Assembly (NCBI GenBank): GCA_030248215.1
Contig: JASANG010002490.1
Span: 1-64,000 of the forward strand
Origin: Enoplolaimus lenunculus
Lineage: Eukaryota; Nematoda; Enoplea; Enoplida; Thoracostomopsidae
DNA length: 64,000 nucleotides
Direction: 5' to 3'
Under the pieces are notes generated by a model. The model was not told the origin of the DNA. It searched no databases and saw only the letters and a program-made list of their open reading frames with translations. Shown one piece after another: positions 12,096 through 25,499 of the stretch (position 1 is its first letter; each line of letters begins with the position of its first letter). The position numbers and the translations under genes are program-made.

Positions 12096-13029
12096 TCAGA
12101 CCTGACTTGGCAACACCCGGTGAGCATCGGCAAGATCTCAGGGAGTTTGCAGGACTCAAGGTTTTAGGCACTCAGACAAATTCCACTACTGCATGCTCCC
12201 GCTGCAACAAGCTCTCAATAGATGTATCTGTTAGCTCCGCATTTTCTGAGTTTATAGGACTAACCGAAAAGCGGGCCGCTAATCCGCGGCTTCGCTTCCA
12301 GCGTCCTTGCCCCAGTTTTGCCCAAAAGGCTCAAGTGTATGTGCGGCCGTTAGAAAAAACAATTAATCCGATGTGTCCCGGCTATTAAAATCTAAGTTTT
12401 CGAGACCTATTCGAGGCGAAGGACACAACCATATCTTTACAATAGTGGCAGATGAATGGCTGTATATTACCAACGCTTAGGTTGCTACCGTACTAAAATC
12501 TAAAGTTTTGCAATAAAATTTAGTGAAGAATCGTTGCTTAAATTTTAAGTTCTAAGGAATTCAGTTCTATGACGCACCCGTTAACGTGCGTAAACACGGT
12601 CTGCACTTGACCGCATATATTGTAATTCTAGGAGTTTTTAGTTGGGGCGGAAATTGTGTAGTATCCTTTCCTACCGAGAAATCCTGGATTCGCACTGGTT
12701 GTGCTGTATATTGTGCAGCGACTCTGCCGTAAGATCGAAAGTGTTTGTTGCGCAGTGGAAAACCATATTGATACGACGCACATTACAGTAATATTTTGGA
12801 AACTATGAAAACTCGGCTATCAAAATAAATGTAACAAACTAAGGGTTAAAATGTTAGAAAAAGTTAAAAAGTTAAATTTGGTCGAGAGTTTATCCTGAAA
12901 TTTAGCTGATAAATGAATTTTATAAGCATGTAACTTGTTATAAATTAGACTTTAGCTAAAACGCAAAAAACTTGATATACGCATATATAAACCTTGATAG
13001 GCATATATATCAAGAGTAAATACATCTTG

Positions 13030-13163
13030 ACCCATGTAAAGTTCAGGGGCGGACCGTTTTCCGCGGGACTGCAATAGAGTAAGCTAAAACATTAGACTAC
13101 TTTCTTGCCAAGGCGTCACAACATGATCATATTACTGTTACGGTCCTGTTCTCTGCATTGGCC
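13030..13163. mobile_element. hAT-like MITE lacking the telomere-like array
   Basis: The ends CCCATGTAAAGTTCAGGGGC and CGGTCCTGTTCTCTGCATTG belong to the TTAGGC MITE family, and the sub-terminal phrase GGGACTGCAATAGAGTAAGC is shared. The TTAGGC runs are missing. It is either an internally deleted copy or a branch that never gained the array. Confidence 0.65.
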
Positions 13164-13189
13164 ATTTGAAACGCAATTTTTACTGTATG

Positions 13190-13303
13190 GTTTATATGTG
13201 GGAAGTTTTGAGAGGAGAAAATTGTAAGTACGTAACATACCATTTATTCAAAAACAATTTTGTGACGGGGGCGTACGGCCCACGCCTGCACCTCTGGATC
13301 CGC
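13190..13303. mobile_element. GGATCCGCTAG-end repeat, copy 2 (partial)
   Basis: It carries the internal phrase AAAATTGTAAGTACGTAACA, the block GACGGGGGCGTACGGCCCAC and the right end CTGGATCCGCTAG, all matching the element at 5116. The left end is missing. It directly follows the MITE at 13030. Confidence 0.5.
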
Positions 13304-13504
13304 TAGTGAATAAGGGACAGCATAATAGACAGTCTTTAAGTCCACTGGATTCGCTATCTTCAAACTGGCAGGTTTCTATAATTAACGTTGGAACTATTTC
13401 AGACGCGGTGATGTATAGCAAATTTACTTACGTTAAACGTAAAGAAAGGTGCACGACACAAAAGTATGCAACTCTAAAAGGTTCCGCACGGTACAAAATG
13501 TATC

Positions 13505-13985
13505 ATCTATAAGGCTGGGACCCGGCGCCTAAGCCTAAGCCATCTATCCTTGGTTATTTCAATCTTATAGCAATGCGATTGTAACTTATATACACAGTAA
13601 GCCTTGCTGCGCTGACCTAGTCGTGTTTGTGATAGGATATCACTGCTCAGGTCTGGAATGCGCATGCATTCAAAATCTTTGCCCGTCATTACCGGCACCA
13701 TTAGCCGCGCAACTCCCTTCCGGCAGCAGACCAACCAGTCGAACTACGGCTGGTCTGCACTGCTACATGGGTCGGAGCAAGGAGACTCATATCCACGCAC
13801 TTTCTTGCCATTAGATAAAATTTCTGACCACCGTGGCGACCATTTCCTCGACGACCCGGTGGGCAGGAAAAATATCAATGTGCGGGGAAAAACCAAATTG
13901 TGATAAAAAGAAATTGGTCAAAAAGAAGAAAAATTGAGGAAACGAAACGACCATTTTTAGGACTGCAGAAACTTTGGAATGCCAC
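13505..13985 (+). mobile_element. interspersed repeat shared with 54488-54975 (retroelement fossil?)
   Basis: Scattered identical phrases align this segment with 54488-54975: CCTATCCTTGG, GCTGCGCTG, TTCTGACCACCG, CCGGTGGGCAGG, TTGGTCAAAAAG and CCATTTTTAGGACTG. The two copies are well diverged. GC content is higher than the surroundings. Short frames continue to about 14.9 kb without a recognisable domain. An old retroelement internal region is likely but unproven. Confidence 0.45.
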
Positions 13986-15166
13986 GATCGAAAAAATAAA
14001 AAAGACGCAAATGAGAAGTACAGAAGTAGTAGAAAATTTACAAGATGTGCCCACTTTAAGTCCGCACGATAACAATGTTCTAGCTATGGTCACTTGGTCG
14101 ACCAAAGTCTTCCTTAGAGTGAAGCTAGACTAAATGAGGGTATAACCAAACTCGACCTTGGCAAAAGACCTCGTAAATCATACAGCAAAATACACTCAAT
14201 CCAATGCACCAGTTTAAACTATCCTAAAGCAATCCGGGCCAGGAAAGCCCGTACATCGACTGCACTGGCCAAACCGGCACGAGCGCTGTTTCCGTAACAG
14301 AAGTTCACACAAAATCCCTAATAATGCAACAATTACGAGAGAAACCCAGCTATGTGTCAAACTCTTGAAACAATATTTTTCAATACTCGTAACACAAATT
14401 TCACAATATTTATTAGATAACCACAACTTTCATAACCAATGCCATCACACCGAAACCAGAATTACAACCACGGAAAAACCAAACCTGATAACTAATTTTG
14501 AAACACTATCTAAACATACAACATTCCAGCCGTTAAAAACCTCAAAACAGCTAGCTCACAATACGATGTATATGCAAAACATATCACATTATATTCGTAG
14601 TTTAGTGTCAAAATCGGTAGAGTCCAGCAAAGACCGTACTAGGCCTAGAAATACCGAAACTGGGGTTGCATCAATGCGACTACCCATTTAAATCGCCTGC
14701 GCTTCCCTTTGAACACATAGATCAAAATTTCGAAACGTCTGCTCCGGCTCCAAAAATACATATGCTAACTGTTCAAAATTCTACACGCCAAAATTTAACG
14801 TCACTCGAGTTTTCCGTGCAATATTCCGAGCTTAACAGATTCATGGATCCAGTAGTATCCCTACACCACCTGGCGTTGCGATTTAGCCGACTTCCCTTTA
14901 TTCAGGGTGGTAGTGTTGACGTTTAAAACGTAGAATATGCACGCTTTATAAAAGTATAAACATAGTAAGTTTGCAATATTGCAATATTTGAAGATGTGAA
15001 AGTCAAAAAATCGGCAATCTTAACCCGCCGCCCTTTCAATTCAACGCGCCCTGGATGCATTATTTTGTATACAAAATGTACCCAGTTGCACACACTTGTT
15101 GAAACTATTATCCACTTCTGATGTAAATTAGTTGCAGTTTTTAAAAAAATTTTCAGGAGCCTGATG

Positions 15167-15793
15167 CGGCGTTCACGTTATAACTGGGGCAGCTTGGAAC
15201 ACGTTTTGTCCAAGTTGATTCGACGTCAACATAAAATTTTGTCATCCGAATAGCGGTTATGTAGACAAAATGTGAATGCCATATGACATTGGCTTACAAA
15301 TCACTGATATCAAGCGATCATCATATGATATATATTCCCAAAATTCTACTAAATATCGTACGATATTTATACAGGACAATGGAATTTGTGCACGCTAAAT
15401 AAAACAAAAAGTCGGATAATGCAGCATTAAATGATTTCACAAGTTGAATTAGCTTCTACGTTTCTGTTTCTCGCTAAGTTTTTCCCGAAATGTATTCCTA
15501 AGTACAAATAATTCAAATTTGAAATTTTAGTATCATATGACATTATACAGGACAATCAAGCAAGTTTACCACAACTTTGCAGACATTTTTAAACATATCA
15601 TATGATACTCGCAGACAATATTTGGAATATCATATGATATTGCAGTACAAACAGAAGATGTCACATCATGATAGCAGACAATTCAAATTTTTTGAATCTC
15701 ATAGCGGATAAACGGTCAGACAAAATGTTACCAGCTATAGTCATAGGGACAAAACGTGTTCCAGGCTGCCCCAGTTATAACGTGAACCGCGCA
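15167..15793. mobile_element. MITE with about 45-bp terminal inverted repeats
   Basis: GCGTTCACGTTATAACTGGG at the left is matched, inverted, by CCCAGTTATAACGTGAACCG at the right. The match continues into GCAGCTTGGAACACGTTTTG against AAACGTGTTCCAGGCTGCC. The interior is AT-rich and repeats the palindrome ATCATATGATAT at least four times. There is no transposase ORF. This is the only copy seen. Confidence 0.8.
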
Positions 15794-16179
15794 TGATACA
15801 TCCTCCACAATAGAATGTATACAGGACGTGGAAAATGAAAAATCAATTCCAGAACACCATCGGCTTTCAATTTTTTTTAAGGTTGCCAATGGAATACAAC
15901 TTTGAGAAATACGATATTTTAGCAATGAAGACAAAATAAACTTTGCTATTTTAAAATCAGTTCCATACATGGCATTGCAATTTTCGCTGCCGTTAATGGA
16001 ATTGAATTTAATTGTTTGAGCAATGTTCAGAAGTTGAGAGTAAATTTTTTTGAATTAATTGCAGATAGAGAAATGCACATAAAATAAATGTCACTTGTGG
16101 AATTGACAATTATTTATATTGGCCTATACGAATTTTGCTGATTAAAATGTTCGTGTAGTGGAGTTGAATTTCGATGCGG

Positions 16180-17190
16180 TAGAATATTAATCAATGGTCG
16201 CTAAATTGAAATTCTGAAAACGATATAAAGTGGTGGAATGCGATTTTATTTCTTTGAGGTCGATGATGGAATCGAATTGAATACTTTAGAGGTCGATGAT
16301 GGAATACGATTTTATTTTTTAGAGGTCACCTTTGCAACTGAGCTAAAAACAAAAAATAGCGTTGATGGAATCGGAATTTTCTAAGCACCCTATAAATTTT
16401 CAAAAAATATTGAGGGAGTTGAAATACCGTTATCAGTGTTCAATTGGTTGCTGCGCTGAAAAATAAAAAGGCACGGTTTACTTTGCGGAGTGAACCAAGG
16501 TTTTTGTTGTGTTTCTGGGAAATTGTGTCCGGGACATTATTTCCTGGGGAACAAATTTTCCCGTGACGTATTACTCGTCACCTGTTTTTGACGCATTTTT
16601 GGATACGAATTTGTGAGAGCAGAGTTATTAATGAGACAAGTCGCTAACATAGACGTAAAATTTTGCGTCAAAAGTATGTAAGAATATATTGAATCAAATC
16701 ATGAGTTTGTTATATTTAAAAAAAATTACAGCAAAACCCTACGGCAGGCGCTATCTACGACACAGTTTCCACCAATTTAAACTATAAAAGATAATAATAA
16801 TAAAACATACAGCAACAGCTGCGGTTTTCATTCTGTTTAGAATTATACTTAATTTAATTTTAGATTTAAAATTCTGAGTATAAAAATTGTGACGAAAGTG
16901 AATCAGTTAAGAATTACCTGCCCTCAGAAAAGCCATATTAGGCCACACTTTACTCATTGAAGCTCGCTGAGCAAAATCAGATGATTAACAACCTAGCCGT
17001 GAATGTAAAAGCTAGCGGTTGAACGAAACACATCAGTTTATTTAAGCGAACAACTAAAAACCTACAACATTGTTTAGAAATCGTTGTATAAACCGGTTAT
17101 ATTTTTGCATTTTTTGCAAAAATTTTATTTTGAAAAATTATTTCAATAATTGGAAAAACTAAAAATGGCAATTTACTCAAATTTATAAGT
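16180..17190. other. AT-rich spacer with short direct repeats
   Basis: GATGGAATC/GATGGAATACGATTTTA phrases recur at 16195-16380 together with TTTAGAGGTCGATGATGG, giving a degenerate tandem repeat. No exon is seen in the rest of the stretch. Confidence 0.4.
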
Positions 17191-17194
17191 TTGC

Positions 17195-17797
17195 GGACCA
17201 ATGTATAGAACAGGGCTGGAACAGTAGTATAAGCATATTTCTAAGCCTAAGCCTAAGCCTACGCCTAAGCGTACTGTATTGACCAGAATAAGAGGGGGTA
17301 ATAATAGGGGGTCCCCATTTTGAGTCCAAATCAATAGGAGTCCGTATCCCTAATAAAAGTCTGTAAGCGGATAGAGTCCCTAAACTCTAATTAGAGTCCA
17401 TAAATGTCAATTAGCCCATAATTTTAGCGCATAAATGACTCCAAGAATAAATTTTGAAAGTATATACATTCATAATTATTACCTTGTATTATCGCTCAAG
17501 CTATTGACACCAGAGAAATAAATGTTTAATTCAACGGATAATTGCAGTACCGGATATATATCACTAACAAAGGGCGGTGGAGCGTGGGTTAAAAATAAAT
17601 AACAGTCCGTAACCGAACAACAAGGTGGGGTACCCTATGTAGAGGCCAAATAAATATCAGTCCCCCTCTTATTCGGGTCAATACAGTAAAGATGGTTCTA
17701 TTTCTAAGCCTAAGCCTAAGCCTAAACCTAAGCCAAAAAGTTAGTCTATTACAGCCCCACCTAAAACGGTACGGCCCTGTTCTTTGCTATTTGCGCC
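17195..17797. mobile_element. hAT-like telomere-motif MITE split by a second element
   Basis: The left part (17195-17271) begins GGACCAATGTATAGAACAGG and holds CCTAAG units. The right part (17689-17797) resumes with CCTAAG units and ends GGCCCTGTTCTTTGC. The two halves join at the same point in the family consensus (GCCTAAGCG then TA). The 17272-17688 element was therefore inserted afterwards. Confidence 0.85.
17272..17688. mobile_element. TACTGTATTGACC-ended element inserted into the MITE
   Basis: The terminal inverted repeats are TACTGTATTGACCAGAATAA and TTATTCGGGTCAATACAGTA. The inserted unit is flanked by TA duplications, as in Tc1/mariner-type insertion. Inside, GAGTCC/GGACTC blocks alternate with CTAATTAGAG-like phrases. 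A second long copy is at 44448 and partial copies are at 21441, 23428, 24552, 25500 and 29933. It has no ORF. Confidence 0.85.
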
Positions 17798-20700
17798 TTG
17801 AAAACTATGAAAAAATTGAATATATAAAAATTCTGAAAACCATGGTTTTCGGCATCCGTAAGACGATTGAATAAAAATAATAAACAAATCGTTCAAGAGA
17901 ATGCTTTGAACTTAATTTTTAATCAGGTTTCATATGATTTTTGCATCGCTTTTCAGTTCAAAATTTCCACAGATCGAAAGTTTCAATTGATATTTTGCGT
18001 TTTTGAATCATTGTTAACCATTTGCCAATCTGGTGTTGCAACCGGAATATAATTTAGTCGGAACCTTAGTTTGAATTGAAGGTTTTCGTCGGAACCGGAA
18101 TATTAAGAATCAGAATTTCCATTTTTGAATGTTTTAATGTGGTTTTGCTAATTTTAGCGCTAAAACGTTAGTCGGTTTTATTTTATATTTGACACAGTTG
18201 GTGCTCGGTGCAAACTTTTAACCACAAGGTATAATTCCCCAAATATTAGGTAGATTTGCAATTAGCACGTTGTCTTTGCCTTAAACCAAGGTAGAGCATT
18301 CTTAAGTTTAAACATTAATTCAACGGAAAAGTACACGTAACCGAAAATACCAGAATTTTGACATCGAAATCACACTCCGGTCGGAATAGTAATCGGAACA
18401 CAAATTTTGTCGCAATTATTCAGCCGGAATCGAATTACATTGCAACATCGACGGATACTGATGTTAAAAGAATTGATAAATATATCGACAGTTACCAAAA
18501 CAACGGCATCGTGCACTGAAATTTTGTGCAACTTTATTTTTGAAGCTATTGTTACTGTAGAATCAGCATTAGTACCGTTTAACTCAAATCGTCGAGTTCT
18601 ATATTTTAAGATACTTTTCATTCAATTCCTTAAGAAGTTAAATATGTTTTTCTGTACATTCGACAATTTTTAAATATAAACACGAGTGTTTTGCGTCATA
18701 CCAAAACACATTTTGTGCGTAATTCCCACCCGCACGCAGGATGCTTGCTCACCTAAACCACAGACCATGAACCAGACCCGTAACCAGATCATCGAGCAAG
18801 AGGGCCTAAAAAATTTTCAGGAGGGGCTTTACACGGGGTTTTGTTGACTAACAGCCAAGGTTGAAAATATTCTAGGGGGATCGAAAAATTTTTCCAGGGT
18901 GGCTGATCCCGCCGGTCCGCCTCGGTTACGAGCGGCCCGCCATGAACTCAACAAATCAAATGCCCTAAAAACAGCCTAAACCGAAAAATCATTTTCGAAT
19001 AAACCGCACTGGTTAATTGTTTCAAAAACAGGTTTAAATTTGAAAATTACAGCCATGGTTTCATTGGTACTCTATTCATTTCAAGCGGACAAATTTAACA
19101 GCTTGCTTTTCATTTTACACAACGTATTGAACCAACGCTGCTAGCAAGTATGTGTGAACGGGGTTGCAACTGTACTCGTCCCCCACGAACCCTAAGTAAT
19201 TTTTGCTTATGCAATCATACACAGAATATATTGCTTAAGGTGGTTTGGTTATACAGTGTCGCCCTACGGTTTTTAAACGTTTTTCTCAAAAAACTTACAA
19301 TCGCACGTGCCTCAAACCTGGACCTTGAGAAGGGTATGACTTAATACTACCGCGCGGTATTTGTGGGTCTTTTGAACATACTTAGCTTACTGAAAATACT
19401 TCGATTGAAAAACGGCCGAAGCGGTTAAACACTTGGAACATGGGGTCCAGGCTTGTGGATGAACATTAGCTGCGCCACTGAAAAGCGCCTTAAAATTACG
19501 GCTCTGAGAGAGTGTCAAGCGTGAGCATAATAGAATTAGCCTTGATTATCCAACCAAATTCGCGTTAATCTTGTGTCCGACTGCAACAAATACAGGTCAC
19601 AATTTCAAATCTTGGTAACGGAAAAACATAACCACAGTTAGGCATAAAAGCTTAAGCTTAGGTGCAAACTTTTATTTTGAGGGATATCTATAACCGTAGT
19701 AACAACGTATAGTTTTCTCCAAACCAGCGTAGCGATTGCTTTATGAAATTGTTCTGACTACTAGATAAGAGTAAGTCTGCTATATATTTCGAACAGTTAC
19801 GCTATAATTTGCTGTGCCGGACGCTGCCTGCCGCGCGCCACTGCACACCGCTATGCGTTGCTGACAGAAATGTAAGCAAAATCTATTTGGTGGAATTTTT
19901 AATAGAACGTTTTCAACGCAACATTACTAATGCTTGTAAAAGGTGTATTTTATTCAATTTTATAAGTTAATCTTATATTTTGCTAATTATTAAATTCTTA
20001 TCGCGTTAAAATAGCTGTCAAGCTGGAATTACGATTTGAAAATCATTTTATACAGCGGGGATTGTGCTTTTCTACCGGTGGCTGTGATCCTGGCTTAAAA
20101 TTGCAATAACATTTAATTCGCCCAATTTTTCAAAAACGGAATACCATAAACCAAATGACGTTGCGTACATTATTTAATATCAAACTTCATTTTGACGTTT
20201 ATCCGTAGGGTATTTCTCAATAAGAACTTTAGTATAAAAATTTAATTAATTTTTAAGATTTCCTTATAGATTTAGAGAGATTTTGTCAAAAAATATATTA
20301 CAAAAAAGACAACTATTTGTAATGCCTCAAGGTTTTCGCGTGTTTTTTTTTCGTAAAAACAGTGTTGCAATTAATTGTACTTCTAGCGGATTTGAGTACA
20401 CCAAGGTTTGTTTGCTCGAACAGGTCACTGAATTTCTCGAAAAAATATTGTAAATTATCCTCTTTGATCTCATGTACCAGACGAATTAAGCCATGAACGT
20501 AAGATTTAAAACGGAAAACGAATTTTACACTACTTTTCAACATTTAAATTTTTAATTACACCTTCATCGAAACAAATGGTAATTGTATTGCCGGCACAAC
20601 CAAGCCTTGAAAATGACTCTAGCAACTGTATTTTTGTTGAATCTGATTTTGGATGAACTTTTTCGTAAAGAAATAAAAGTTGTCACATTTGGGAAGTTTT

Positions 20701-21128
20701 TAGTGACTTCGAGTTCATTTTTCAAAGTAAACTATTCAGTTGCTGATATTTTTCAAAAAAAAGCTGAAAACACCAATTTGAGTCAAGACATTCTATAAAC
20801 TATAGTTAAAATTAACAAATTTAACATCATTACAATTGTATAAAATTTCTGTTTCATGTCAGGCACAAGTTCGCGTTCTGGGGCACTGGCAAAATTTACT
20901 GAAATCCGGTTTCGACTCTTTCATCAATTTTTTATCAGTTCCAGCTGCACTGGGCCCAGAGAACTATGAATATTGTTTGCGATTTTGCAAAACAAATGTT
21001 GCACAAAACTGAATAAATGCCAATTTTCATGCTTTATTATGGGTATTAATGATTTCTTGTGGCAAAAGTTTGGTTTTAAACATCACATTTGCACTCATTT
21101 TTGGTTTCATGTCTGTAGAAAGTTACGG
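17798..21128. other. region without a recognisable gene
   Basis: AT-rich sequence with only short open frames. It contains CCGGAAC/GGAACCGGAAT phrases near 18.04-18.12 and 18.3-18.4 kb, and one repeat copy at 18.8 kb. Nothing else can be supported. Confidence 0.5.
18800..18945. mobile_element. GTAGCCAGCTCACC-family repeat, degraded copy
   Basis: It retains the family phrases CCTAAAAAATTTTCAGGAGG and AAGGTTGAAAATATTCTAGG. These match copies at 30512, 37669 and 41995, but both termini are poor. Confidence 0.4.
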
Positions 21129-21336
21129 ACGATGCCTAATGATCAAGGGCGGAACGTTTTTCTGTGGGACTAGAATAAAATAAGTTTAAGCTTTAGACTA
21201 ATTTTTTGCTTCGCTTAAGCTTAGGCTTATGCTTCTTAGGAATAAACTCATTCTTACTCTAAGGCTTGACTTAGGCTTATTCTTAGGTTAGGAATAAACT
21301 TATAACACTGTTCCGTCCCTGTTCTTTACATTGGTC
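21129..21336. mobile_element. hAT-like telomere-motif MITE
   Basis: The left end includes GATCAAGGGCGGAACG and the right end CCGTCCCTGTTCTTTACATT. The interior has TTAGGCTTATGCTTCTTAGG-type runs. AGTTAC flanks both sides, compatible with an eroded 8-bp target duplication. Confidence 0.75.
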
Positions 21337-21440
21337 AGTTACTTAGGACTTTCGTTTTTAAATTTAACCTAAACTTACGCATGCTGGTTTGTATGAATAG
21401 TGACGTCAAAACCTGTGACAACAGAACACGCTTGACTGTA

Positions 21441-23040
21441 GTGATCCGAATGATCGTTATGAAAAGAACGAGTGGAGATCCGTATATTTTGATCCCGAAT
21501 CAATAGGAAAAAAGTCCGCAAACATACACTTCAAAAATCCTAATTAGAGTCCATACATGTCAATAGCCAACAATCCTATAAATATGAGTATGGGTTTATA
21601 GATCAAATAAAGTTTAATACAAAACTTGATTACTGAAATTAAGTGTTACTTATTTTAAAGCAAGTACACGCAAAAAATGTGTCTGATATTTGTGAAACGA
21701 TTTCTTAGATTATATATGAAATATAATTAAGAAGGTGTACTTGAAAAACATCTATATTTTATTAAAGCTCGAATGCCCCACATACGTATTTTTCACAGCT
21801 TTCAAACGTTTCTTTACATGTTTTAAAATTTAATATACAGAGAAGAGTCATACATATATGCAAATTCATTTACGTAAATACGAACATATACTGATAAGCA
21901 GGTGCGAAACGTTAAAGGCAAAGAAAGCAAACTGATTCTAGCCTGAATATGAGAACATCCACGGTTGCCAATTTTACAACCACGTTCATTAGCTTCTGTT
22001 ATAACAGAAAATTTTTCTCAAAAAGTATTGAAATAAGGTTCAAAAAATCGTAATATTAGGCGAAAAAGTGTACGTTTTTCGCTTTAATTTTATAAAAAAT
22101 GTCTTAAACTTCAGAAAACTTTTCCAGTTTGGTTGCTGACAATACTTCCTGAGCAAACTTTGTTATACGTTTTTGTGCGCATATATAATTAGAATTAAAG
22201 ATTCATAAGGGGAAGTAGCTGATTTTATAAGACTTGCAAACAAAGCTAAAAGTTTGCCTTGCCTACAATTTTTCTTGGGAGGATCCAATCCTTGGGCCCT
22301 TTCTGGCTACGGTACAACAACTTTCAAAAGTCAGATATTAACTAATTTAACTCAAACCGGCATATATAATGAAAAATGTGCAACGACAAGAAATAAGCTG
22401 AAACTCAGATAACAGGATGTAACCGAATAGAAATGTTTGTTGTTTGAAAACTTGCAAAAAATTCCAGCGTCGATTGTCAATGTCAATTTCAACCACGTCA
22501 TACAAGAATTAAAGTACACGATGCATTATCTCCCCTGCTCATCTTAGTCCGGTCAGTAACGCATTACACCTCAGCAGGTTGGATATCTAATGAAATACCT
22601 CATTTTTAACTTTTTTTCGGCAAAATCATTTTCGCTGCTTAATTTTTAAATCGTCAATTTGCGAAAATTGCTAAGCTTTAGTGTTCATGTAAAATTCTCA
22701 AAAAAAGATCGAAAAAGAATGAATTTCTACGCTATAAAATGTATGAAACAGCGATATATGTTCAACTTCGACTGAATGAACGATATTTCGGTCCAAGCAG
22801 TATTAAACAAGATGTATGATAAAGTTTTGTTTCGCCGTTATAAGTTATTCATTGTGTTATGTATATTCATTAAATAATTTATAGATGTTTTTAAACAATG
22901 CTTCAATGCCAAAGTATTTCATCAATATTGACTTGATTAATAACTTCAGAAAACTACAAAGACTTGTAGCAGTCATCTGCAATTTATATTGCAATAATTT
23001 AACGAATAAAAAAACTGAGGATCAGATGCTTTGAAAAACA
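21441..23040. other. AT-rich spacer with a fragment of the TACTGTATTGACC element
   Basis: The phrases at 21441-21575 (AGTGATCCGAATGATCG, CCTAATTAGAGTCCATACA) are a fragment of the family at 17272. The rest of the stretch has no supported feature. Confidence 0.4.
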
Positions 23041-23046
23041 CAAAAT

Positions 23047-23317
23047 TTAACCCTTTCTCACATGAATATTTTCAATGTCGTACGAGATGTAATTTCAAGG
23101 TAAGATTCGATCTCCAGTCTCATGGGAGGAAGGCGATTACGCTGACCACTGAACTATAGTAGCTTGACGCTCGAGCCCGAGTGGACTCTCACGTCTTGCG
23201 GAGCTTTCGCGATGCGCAGATATGTTGGAGTTGTGAAACACTGCTCACAGTGTCTGTATTGCTCGCATATTATTACTTTTAGTTGCTCATAGCATACTCT
23301 ATGAGTGAAAGGGTTAA
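23047..23317 (-). mobile_element. TIR element carrying a tRNA-like promoter, copy 1
   Basis: The ends TTAACCCTTTCTCAC and GAGTGAAAGGGTTAA are inverted. On the minus strand the interior holds an A-box-like sequence (CTATAGTTCAGTGGTCA) and a B-box-like GGAGATCGAATCTTACC at tRNA spacing. It is therefore either a SINE captured between TIRs or a MITE using a Pol III promoter. Two nearly tandem copies occur at 51982 and 52277. Confidence 0.75.
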
Positions 23318-24123
23318 CTTTGGATAGGTGAAATAGAAAATTTGATTTCAATATATTACGATATTTGGATTAATATTTGCGCCTTTCATTAGCCTCAATA
23401 TTGAGTTGCAACCAGTAGGTGTCTGTATTCCTAATTACGGTCCATAGATGGTACAGTTTACAGTTGCCACTTAGAGTCCAAAAATGTCTATTATTACTAT
23501 GTAGTAGACCACGGAAATAATTCACCTATAGCTTGGAGTGCGTTGAGAGGCGCCCTTTTACACACAATTTCACTCCAGCCCAAAAACTATTCTACAGTGC
23601 CAAAAAAAGGTGTCACAAAAATTTTTCCACCCCACGTATTCTTAGTGCCCCGTTTACTGATAATTTCAAATTGCGGGACTGAAATGATTGTTTAGCATCA
23701 AACACACGGATCCCTTGGACACATCTAAATATATTACAGTTGATGTTCGACTTGTACCCTTAGGCAAAATTTATTTTTGGAGCCGGATATGAAGTAAAAG
23801 TGCTGGCAAAATTGCAGAAATATATTGCTACACAGTGACCGCATCTCGTTATGAATGGCTTATAATGGCAACTGTTCAACCTTTTCTCGCACAGAGTATG
23901 CGACCTACTCTTTTATAGACCCACCAGAAACCTGAACGCCCCGCGAAGAAACATGGGCCGAGTATGCTATGAGTACCTTTATCATCACCGTGCCAGTGAA
24001 ATAATGCACATTGCTCCAGTTTTAACATTTTGTTCGCATGCGTAATAAAAAATATTTACTATACATGAGAGCCCTTCGGTTCGAACGAGAAGATCTTGAG
24101 TTGAAGTGGTCATAACAAACGCT

Positions 24124-24325
24124 TACACTGCAAAATATGGCGAGTCAAATTGACTCTCTCTGAAAGAGACTTTTCCTGAATACACAAACTGAGTCACAAT
24201 TCGACTCCGCCTGAGTCAAATTCAACTCAATTTGACTCTGGCGGAGTCGAATTTTGACTCAGTTTTGTGTGGTCATGAAAAGCCTCTTTCAGAGAGTTAA
24301 TATGACTTACCATTTTTGCAGTGTA
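24124..24325. mobile_element. palindromic MITE, GAGTCAAATTGACTC family, copy 2
   Basis: The ends TACACTGCAAAATATGG and CCATTTTTGCAGTGTA are inverted, with TA at each border. The interior reads TTTGACTCTGGCGGAGTC and its inverse, so the whole element can fold on itself. Confidence 0.85.
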
Positions 24326-24551
24326 CCATCCATAAGCCCGTGGTTCGAATTGTAAGTTGAAACTAGCATTTAAAGTCAATGAAATATAAAATATTCATCT
24401 GACTAACGGCCATCAAATCGCGTATTCACAACGGCAATGTGTATTATTCTAATTTTTTTCCTATTGACTTCTTAAAATTATTAATAAATTTGAAGAAATT
24501 TCGTTGTCTTTGTAAATCTTAACTACAAAGAATTTCAAAATTTACGAATGC

Positions 24552-24752
24552 TTTAAAGTTTCGAACTCAAATTATTTGGTCCTGGAGTCATTATGCGCTA
24601 CAATTAGGTTTAATTGACATTTACGGACTCTAGTTAGGGCTTAGGGACTCAGTCCGCTTACGGACTCTTATTACGGATACGGACTCCTATTGATTTAAAC
24701 TCAAAATGTGGACCCCCTCTTATTACTTCCTCTTATTCAAGTCAATACAGTA
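24552..24752. mobile_element. TACTGTATTGACC-family element, truncated
   Basis: It ends TTATTCAAGTCAATACAGTA and contains GGACTC/GGACTCCTATTGATTT blocks. It is the same family as 17272, lying in the orientation of the right half only. Confidence 0.6.
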
Positions 24753-25499
24753 TGTCAACCTATTTCGGTACAATTTATGCCGTTTGGTTTTTGTAGTAAT
24801 ATATCTGGATTTAAATCAGCTGTATTTTTTTCGAAAATACGCTCGTGTGCACATTAATGCGCAATTTCAACAAAATGAAACACATTTTCGAATTTATTTT
24901 TGCTATATTTCTCTGTAAATAATTAATAACTATGGAGTGAAGATTTTAAGAAAAAATGACAGTAATTAAGCAAATGAAAACATGGAAAAAAATTTAAGCA
25001 ATAAAAATTTCAAATATATATCATAATTTAAACTGAAAAATATTCAGTTGTCATAATTCACTTTGAATTATTATTTTTAGTAGCAGAATAAGGTATATAC
25101 TGTAGTGAAGTGACCCGAATAAGAAGACGGAGAAAAAATAACGGAAACGGAAAACAGATATTGAAGTATAAAAGTTTCAAAGATGTTTTTTTCTGCCAAC
25201 ACAATTGGGATATGCAAATATTGATTAACCTGCAGTGAAAAATTGCGAGATATGTCCGTGATTTGCAACTAATTCTTGAGAATTGAAAATAACAACATTT
25301 TCGTTAATGTATAACGGCAACGCAAACGACGATTTTTAACAGAAACGGATATCCGATTACACCCTGAGATTCGGTATTGCAAATATGCGTTGAATGAAAC
25401 GTTTATTAGTCTATTATCAAAACCTTGACCGATAATGCAAGGTTTCACTTAAGGATGTACTTTCTAAACATGCTTTAAAGTTTTGAACTAACCTTTATA

